Assembly (NCBI GenBank): GCA_036346205.1
Contig: JARFJB010002198.1
Location: 1,573,001 to 1,637,000 of the forward strand
Direction of reading: 5' to 3'
DNA: 64,000 nucleotides
DNA from: Vesta saturnalis
Lineage: Eukaryota; Arthropoda; Insecta; Coleoptera; Lampyridae
Part shown: positions 57,885 through 64,000 of the stretch, in pieces
How positions within the stretch are numbered: position 1 is the first letter of the stretch
Layout of the letters: the number at the start of each line of letters is the position of its first letter
The notes under the pieces: model-generated
What the model was told of the DNA's origin: nothing
The model's input: only the letters and a program-made list of their open reading frames with translations
Databases searched by the model: none
Made by a program: the position numbers and the translations under genes

Positions 57885-58365
57885 CGTGAAAGTGTTGTTA
57901 TTCCTGTGTACCAGTACATCCAGGAATTCTATTGTAAATTTTATGGAGGGCGGCGGTGTTCAGATCATCTAGGAATTCATCCTGTGTTTTCAAACTACGA
58001 AGGTATCGTCCACATATCTAAGCCACGTTCTTGGTTTTTCCCAGAATTCGGACGTCGTTCGGTCTTCGAAGTTTATCATGAATATATTGCTCACTATAGG
58101 TGATAGAATTTGTCTTCAACTTGGAAGTATGTTGTTCTAATGCATATTGTAAGAAGTTCCATTATTGTGTCTACCGAAAGTTGCCTGCATTTGCCTAACG
58201 TTTCATCATTTTTCAGCCTGTCCCTTATAGTTCGTGCCTTGTCGGTGGGCAATTTTGTAAATGTGGCTTGACTTTTCCTGTTAAGGGGGTGATGCCCAGC
58301 AGATAGTGTGCTGTGTTTTTGCGATTGGTGTCATAAACATCTTTGAAAGAAGGTTGTACGAAAAC
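57885..58365 (-). pseudogene. Penelope-like RT fragment with YVDD (second PLE family)
   Basis: The reverse strand reads NTAHYLLGITPLTGKVKPHL, LPTDKARTIRDRLKNDETLG, LSVDTIMELLTICIRTTYFQ, LSPIVSNIFMINFEDRTTSE, WLRYVDDTFVV and, after a shift, IEFLDVLVHRNNNTF. These are the consecutive fingers-palm motifs of Penelope RTs, catalytic YVDD included. A stop follows DTFVV. The fragment begins abruptly near 58365, where the preceding protein segment appears on the other strand, and ends at the RTE tail. Confidence 0.8.
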
Positions 58366-58389
58366 GAAATGAAGGTTGTGACAAAGACT

Positions 58390-58760
58390 TGAATTATACT
58401 TATACACAGCTGAAGAAACAGTTATGAAATTAGATGCTGAAGAAGCCCTGGTATACAGAGGTAAGGCTCGATCAGTCCTAGATCCATCTAGGCGAACTAA
58501 ACCTAACCTCTCTTCCTTAGAATGGAGAATAGTCATTTCCTTTAAACGTGACCCATCGAACAAGATTCTCCCGACACAAAATGATTGTGAATAGCTATAG
58601 AGACTTACAACAATAACATCCAACAACTACTTGACGGGGGGTGAGTACAAACAAATACCACAAGGCCTCACATTGTCAATCGAGAGACGGATATACCAGA
58701 CGCTCGCAAAGCATAAGGGGGAGTTGTCCGATTTTTATATATTTGAAATATGTAACCAAA
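58390..58760 (+). pseudogene. Penelope-like element N-terminal segment, inverted relative to its RT
   Basis: The + strand reads DAEEALVYRGKARSVLDP, then LEWRIVISFKRDPSNKILPT and NNIQQLLDGGEYKQIPQGLT, with LSIERRIYQTLAKHKGELS. This is the conserved stretch just N-terminal to the RT motifs of Penelope elements (the DPT..IER.I...L.KHK region). In protein order it comes directly before the reverse-strand fragment at 58365-57885, and its start abuts that fragment's start. Confidence 0.7.
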
Positions 58761-58897
58761 AACTGCTTCGACAAAAGCGTTTCTCTCAAAAGATAATCAG
58801 CTCCAGGATAAATAAAATCAGGTTTAAATACGACGTTTAATCGTTATGGTGTTATGGATACTAGCATACATCCATACACACACGCACACATGCATGC

Positions 58898-58901
<4 letters not shown>

Positions 58902-58991
<90 letters not shown>
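58902..58991. repeat. (TA)n microsatellite
   Basis: A pure TA run of about 90 bp preceded by a short CACACA/CATGCATG stretch. The frame translating as alternating Ile-Tyr is an artefact. Confidence 0.95.
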
Positions 58992-58993
<2 letters not shown>

Positions 58994-60198
58994 TGAAGGT
59001 AACTGTATTCTATCTTAGCCTTCCTTAAAATTTAATCTATTTTTTTAACTTACATATCAATCTGTTTTTTATGTATAATACATACATCATTTGTTCTAGA
59101 AGTTTCATCAAAAAAAAATTTTTTTTCACACCTTGAACATGCAACTTGATGGTTTCTTCGTAAGCTCTATTAAAGGATATTCCATAAAACATGCAAATAC
59201 TTTGTTGAATTTTCAATTCATTTGCAAATTGAACAAATAACGACCACATGTCGAATTTGGGCACTAGCTACCAAATTTTGATTAAAAAATTAATTAATTA
59301 AACCAAGGCGAGGCAATTAAAATTTTATATTAACCGATACGTCTTGAGATGACAGATAATATCTGCCTATTTACAATGATATAAAACACCGTTAATTATT
59401 TTATTTTAATTAAAATAAAATAGAGTGTTCCTGGCTCAATCGATAGCTCCAAACCTCTATTACTACTTGGGATCAAAACTATTTGTCAAACTCAAACTCG
59501 TTTAAAATATTTATTGAAAGGGTACTGTCAATCCCCAGTTCACTATTAGGTAAAATTGACTTAGTGCTTTTACATAATTTAATTCAAATTGATGAAAACC
59601 AGTCACAATATCATCGTTCAATTTAATGAGAAGTACTAGTATAAACTTCATTGCCACTGAATAGCCGACCGTTGTAGTTTGATAAATGGTTAAATTTTAT
59701 TTTATTAAAAGTGAGCGTGCATTTACGCACTTTTATTCATCACACCGATAAATGACTGTATGTAGGGAAGTGAAGTTTGGACTAGGAAAAATATTTGTAT
59801 TGTTTGCGTCATCCTTAGGCTCCCCTCTGTTTGAATTAATTAGTCAAAAGTAATTTTAGTATTATCTTCGATACCCAGCGTGTTAATCTCTGAAAACATA
59901 CACCACGGCCACATCCGAAGGTGAGGTTGTCTAAGAGTGACGCTGTTACTTATCATCCACTGGTAGCGTTTGATAATACCTTAAAAAGCTACCGAACGAA
60001 TTTCTTGTTCATAACTACGATCAAAGGCTTTTCCCATTTTTTTATTACTTGATATCGCATTATGATCATTAATTTTACCTTTCTTATTAAGAACTTCTTT
60101 TTACATTTTTAAATATTTTATTTTCTTTAACGTTGTAGCCAAAATAATGTTTACAGTAATCTACATTCATAAACACAAAATATATGTATTTCATATCA
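58992..60198. other. Region downstream of the CBM14 exon, no other gene recognised
   Basis: It should include the 3' UTR of the reverse-strand CBM14 gene. Its first bases below 60199 are AT-rich, but I could not assign a poly(A) signal. No transposase or RT motif was seen. Confidence 0.35.
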
Positions 60199-60398
60199 CT
60201 AATTTACACAACAACGTAGGGACGGTTTAGTTACACATTTTTGTTGAAGGATACTAAACGCTTGATTACCAGGGCACAAATACAGGATGGAAGTGTAACT
60301 ATTGCCAGATTTTCGGCAAACATAATAAGTGGTACAACTTGATCCTGGATACTTGACACCATCTTTTGTCACACAAGTTGGTGCTCTATAGCTTCGGA
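60199..60398 (-). CDS. Chitin-binding type-2 (CBM14, peritrophin A) domain, terminal exon
   Basis: On the reverse strand an acceptor (TTTTGTTTTATAG) precedes 60398, and the open frame begins at base 3 of the exon. It reads RAPTCVTKDGVKYPGSSCTT, then YYVCRKSGNSYTSILYLCPG, then NQAFSILQQKCVT. The stop is TAG at 60201-60199. The pattern C-x(11)-C-x(5)-C, then C and a final C, with the YYVC and CPG landmarks, is a CBM14 domain. Such domains bind chitin in secreted cuticle or peritrophic-matrix proteins. The frame is intact with sensible codon use, unlike the transposon debris around it. Upstream exons were not located and may lie beyond the window. Confidence 0.75.
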
Positions 60399-61019
60399 CT
60401 ATAAAACAAAAAAAAAGTTGTTAGACAATTACAAATATGCAAAAAAGTTCAGTGATTTTTGGTGCGTTTTATGATTTTCGTTTAAGCTAGAGTTTTCGAC
60501 GAAACGTCGCCTTTTTCAAGAACAAGAAATTACAAACTAATAAATACATGACAACAAAATAGTGGAATAATCTTAGTAATAATCAGAAAATTGTTTTAAT
60601 TGTTCATTACAAATTAAGGTAGGTGTGCTATATTCTTGTAATTTGGGTAGATTGCACGGTTTATTTTTAACATTAAGTAAACCATGTAATCGCCTCTAAC
60701 CAACAATTCATGCTTATAAACAGTTTTAAACGAAAAGTGGTGGGTCTTAGGAGCTGATTGGCAACATTGTTTGTGATTGATTGTGTACTGGTGTAAACGT
60801 AAAGGGAGGTTTCAATATTCAATAGGAACAGGAAGAAGAATTGTGTGCAAAAATAAGCGCGGTACCCGTAGACCACAAAAATACTACGCCGATGTGTTTT
60901 TGCCTATTGCGGCAGAAATAAAATTAATCCCCCATCTAATATGGAGTCCAATGTGAACAGTCGTTTGTGACATATTTTTCAATTGATATCCTCAAGTTAG
61001 AAAGTGAAAGGCTCAGAGT
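60399..61019 (-). other. Presumed intron of the CBM14 gene, first part
   Basis: AT-rich sequence 5' of the acceptor on the reverse strand. The small frame at 60876-60673 has no recognisable domain, and the first traces of a + strand pogo-like transposase appear after about 60900. Confidence 0.35.
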
Positions 61020-61650
61020 ATGAAACCTACCAGGGCACAAAAATTGAACACGTTTATGAACGTGCCCTTGATATCATCGACAAGCCCCAGTATATGCACA
61101 ACGTGAATTAGAAGAGCTGTCGTCGAGAACTTCAATATTAGAAAGTTTCTTTGACAAAAAAGACGGCCAAAAATTCCATCTGGTAGATAACGAACACGGG
61201 CAAATGTAACAACTGTATTGTGTGTATGTGAGAACGCAATGAGCCCAGCAATTCCTCCAGTAATCTTACTGAAAGAAAAGCGTGTAAAGGCAGGATTGAT
61301 TGACGGTTTACCACCAGATAGTATGGTGTTAATGATGTGCTAGATGTTACCTGAATTATTCCATTGTTACTACTGCAGAGGAGTCGAGTATCAATTTGCA
61401 TTGCTTGCCCAGTAATACAACACATGAACTGATACCAGTGTATAAAGCGGTATTTCGTTCGTTTGAACACTATTGTTATGACGAAGTTCTTAAATACTGA
61501 GCAAACCATAGAGATCGATCTTTGACGAAATAATGTTTAGTGCTATTTTAGCATGTTTTGAGACAAATCAAGTCCATGGTACCTTTCCATTTAGTCCAGA
61601 TACAATATTTTGTGAAGCATTTTTCCCTAAGCTAGGCTGTTTAACCTAAA
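61020..61650 (+). pseudogene. Pogo/Tigger-like DDE_1 transposase remnant
   Basis: The + strand reads RANVTTVLCVCENAMSPAIP, with PVILLKEKRVKAGLIDGLPP and DSMVLMM, corresponding to the G..VTVL.A....G..IPP..I...KR.K..L..G.P..S segment of DDE_1 transposases. Near the end comes AILACFETNQVHGTFPFSPD, with TIFCEAFFP, matching the A....G..PF.PD.F...F tail. Stops are common between, and the catalytic Asp pair is unreadable. No element ends were found. Confidence 0.55.
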
Positions 61651-61714
61651 AATAAAGATTGACAAATTAAAATCTGCCAAGCCGACAAATACTGTATTGT
61701 TAACCAGAAAACGT

Positions 61715-62590
61715 CAAATTGCCACTTTTACTCAGAGTAGTGTACCTGCAAGCCGTGCAAGACTTCGATCATAGCACTAGAGTCCGCGCCGGAGAAACCA
61801 AAACTTTGACTACGATACGTCGACGACACGTTTCTTATATGGACACATGGAACGAAGAAATTAGTATCTCAACACCAGGCACTAGAGGCTCAAATTCGCA
61901 ATGGAAGTGGAAAAAGGAAAGTAATTAACCATTCCTAGGCGTTCTCGTCTAGATGATCCAAGACGGCATTCTTGGAACCTTGGTGTACCGGAAAAGTAGA
62001 CACACCAATCATTACTTGAACGCCGAGTCTCTTCATCATCCAGCTCAGCTACAGTAAATGTTAAAAACGCTGATAACAAGATCGAACTGCCTAGCAGACG
62101 GCAACAACATCCAGCAAGAAAGAAATAACATAAAGATCGTACTTCTAAAAAATGGATTCTCCAGGAGAATAGTAAATAGAGCAGAAAATCCGTCGAAGAC
62201 AAAAGAAAACAGTGTGTAGCCTATATTCAAGACGTGTTTGTCATATGTACAAGGTGTAATAGATAGGAAAACTGAAAGGACAACATTGATACCATCTCTA
62301 CCATCAACAAGAAGATCTGCAACATTCTCCAGAAACTCAAGACGAAAATTCCACTCGAAGGACAAAGAGTGCACGAAGTGCAATATGGAGAGTGCGCAAA
62401 AATCTACACAGGACAAACCAAGCGACGTATCAGTATACGGAGGGAAGAATATCGTAACGCGGTACTAAAGAACCTGGTAACCTCTTCACTAACCCAACAT
62501 GTGCACGGGACAGAATACAAAATAGACTTCGATGCCGTCAAGATAAAACACACCAAATTTTGTGAGAAACCATCGAAATAAGAAAAACAC
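61715..62590 (+). pseudogene. Penelope-like RT palm and GIY-YIG endonuclease (second PLE family)
   Basis: SIIALESAPEKPKL, a TGA in place of the expected Trp, then LRYVDDTFLIWTHGTKKL form the catalytic palm of a Penelope RT. Frames shift repeatedly to about 62340. Then VHEVQYGECAKIYTGQTKRR, with ISIRREEYRNAV, SSLTQHVHGTEYKIDFDAVK and a stop at 62579-62581, gives a GIY-YIG nuclease (the Y...YGEC..IYTGQT pair, catalytic Arg and H-x-HxT..DF). The N-terminal half is absent here. Confidence 0.75.
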
Positions 62591-63067
62591 ACGCCAACAT
62601 GACACACGGGATGATGTACAAAGGTTACCCAATACCTGGAAAACGCTTCTAAAGAAGTACAGGACAACGCTCAAACAATTAGAAAGAGAAAACCAAATAT
62701 GAAAAGGGCGACAGAGGGAGTAGTCAAAGGGAAAGGGAAAACGACAGAAAAGTGGCATATCAAATAAGTACCACCGGAGAACAACCATGATATCACGTCG
62801 GTCTAAATCATCAGAAGTCGTTCACGGCTCAGCTAAGTTTTTCAGACCGAATATCATAAAGCCCACCAAATTTATCACTAAAAGTGGCCCCCAAAACTTT
62901 TAATATGACCAAACTGAAATCTGGACGATTTTTTTCGCTAGCTGTAACTCGCTAAGGAAACGTTTTAGACATATGTTTATACAATTTTTGTCTTTATTTT
63001 AATATATAGACACACATACATAAAAGGAATTAGATAATCTTGAATGACTTATTTATATAAATATCTT
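62591..63067. other. PLE 3' flank and AT-rich sequence, no gene recognised
   Basis: The first 250 bases are A-rich on the + strand and may be the 3' UTR of the Penelope-like element. The long reverse-strand frames here are shadows of that A-rich text. Confidence 0.35.
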
Positions 63068-63460
63068 TTGGGGAACAAACACCACGCGACCTTCCAACCT
63101 AGAAAATGGAAATTAAAAGAAATAAAATAATTTTAATAACATTTTTCTTAGGATAATTATGCAACCTCTTTAAACAGACGTAAAACTTCGCGTCAGGCAG
63201 AGGTTAATAGACATCTAGATGCTAACTTAAAATATCTGGTGTGGAAACACCACACGAACTTCCAACCTACAAAATGAAAATTAAAAGAAATGCAGTAATT
63301 TTAATAACATTGTTTTAGGATAATTATGCAACCCCTTTTATAATAAGTTCATTACGAAAATGGGCAACATTGTAAAAACAAAAACAATGATCTATGTCAG
63401 AATGACGTTTAAAACTTCATGCAGATAGAGATTAATAGACATAAATATACGTTAACTTAA
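63068..63460. repeat. Two-copy imperfect tandem repeat, about 170-bp period
   Basis: ACACCACGCGACCTTCCAAC (63080) and ACACCACACGAACTTCCAAC (about 63248) begin matching units. They share AATTAAAAGAAAT, AATTTTAATAACATT, AGGATAATTATGCAACC and later AGAGRTTAATAGACAT. The second unit carries an insertion of about 60 bp. Confidence 0.8.
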
Positions 63461-63649
63461 AAAAATTCTAAGCCACCCGCTTCTATAAGATGTCAATAAT
63501 AGAGTTTAACCATTTCATTCATATTTAATTTATTTTTAGACTTACCTTGCGTTATATTGAGAAACTTTGTAAAGAAAAGTTATGTTTTCTTATAAAATTA
63601 ATCGTTATTCAGATATTGAAAATTGAATTCTACCGCGTTATATCAAAAA

Positions 63650-63945
63650 ATTGCGTAAGCATTAATCTATATGTTTTAAGGTCTATATCTAGGTATTTTT
63701 ATATCTTTGAAATATGCAGCTGTTTTCAAAATATTTGATAAAAATCAAATCTAATCATTTCCAAGCGAAATGAAAAGCTTAAATGCAACATTTTTGCATT
63801 CATTTCGCTTGGAGCTGATTAGATTTTGGGAGAAGGGGGCTTGTTAGGAACAGTTTCTAGTTTTTATGAAATATATCTAAAACAACTACATATTTCAAAG
63901 ATATAAAATTAGCTAGATATATACCTTAATAGTATATTATTCAAC
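63650..63945. repeat. Foldback element with about 130-nt imperfect arms
   Basis: TTTTATATCTTTGAAATATG (63697) is mirrored by CATATTTCAAAGATATAAAA (63888), and CCAAGCGAAATGA by TCATTTCGCTTGG around a centre near 63795. The arms diverge between these blocks. This is typical of a small foldback or MITE. Confidence 0.85.
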
Positions 63946-64000
63946 GTGCGTACAATGATGGCTATTATTCACGAGGTGAAGTTTACGTCCACGAGCCGCA

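Noticed and set aside
58225..58626. 133-codon reverse-strand frame treated as one gene
   Set aside because: Only its C-terminal part (NTAHYLLGITPLTGKVKPHL) is Penelope RT. The rest is the antisense of the + strand Penelope N-terminal segment.
62404..62788. Reverse-strand frames of 87 and 99 codons with Phe/Leu-rich text
   Set aside because: They are antisense to the A-rich end and GIY-YIG domain of the + strand Penelope-like fragment.
63940..64000. Possible exon start at the right edge (YYSRGEVYVHEP on +)
   Set aside because: There is no acceptor site close upstream and too little sequence to judge.

Overview
The window looks like AT-rich, intron-bearing insect DNA, possibly a beetle; the order is a guess from the mix of transposons. 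Only two pieces of host coding sequence are supported. At the left edge are the last two exons (+) of a Dpr-like, two-immunoglobulin neuronal surface protein: 1-127 and 5309-5412, split by a 5.2 kb intron. Near the right end is a single terminal exon (-, 60199-60398) of a peritrophin-type chitin-binding (CBM14) protein. I saw no rRNA, tRNA, CRISPR or bacterial-type gene. Almost everything else is transposon debris, simple repeat, or sequence I could not assign.

Layout. 0.5-5.1 kb (Dpr intron): a Tc1/mariner-like element with about 400 bp terminal inverted repeats, a LINE reverse-transcriptase scrap and a MITE ending in a (TA)n tract. 6.7-14.6 kb: a dead mariner-like element, then a four-level nest: a Penelope-like element (PLE) split by a CR1/Jockey-like LINE, itself split by a 5'-truncated second LINE, itself split by a Tc1 element with intact TA target duplications. 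14.7-18.9 kb: two very large GT-rich simple-repeat arrays. 19.2-20.2 kb: a P-element/THAP9-type remnant. 23.5-24.8 kb: a hairpin plus a Crypton-like tyrosine recombinase pseudogene with an apparent 61-bp intron. 24.9-30.7 kb: a nearly full-length but broken I-clade LINE. 33.3-36.8 kb: two identical 183-bp direct repeats and another mariner-like element. 37.1-39.8 kb: THAP and P-transposase pieces, head to head. 40.0-42.05 kb: a hAT transposase. 41.9-46.6 kb: a decayed tandem array whose first units derive from the hAT and whose last units carry the end of the mariner at 46.6-47.4 kb. 48.0-49.5 kb: opposed Jockey fragments. 51.0-52.65 kb: a second Crypton-like element, with a 16-bp terminal inverted repeat and a flanking hairpin. 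53.1-54.3 kb: a broken integrase-core gene. 56.5-62.6 kb: RTE, inverted PLE and pogo-like pieces around the CBM14 exon. 63.0-63.95 kb: tandem and foldback repeats.

Most notable: two diverged copies of a Crypton-like tyrosine recombinase each have a long hairpin at almost the same distance (about 230 bp) upstream of the recombinase start, and both hairpin tips carry TAGCCGAG. That suggests the hairpin is a structural part of this element family. Also worth checking are the four-level nest, the PLE with a 5'-inverted segment, and the tandem array that grades out of a hAT at one end and carries mariner ends at the other.
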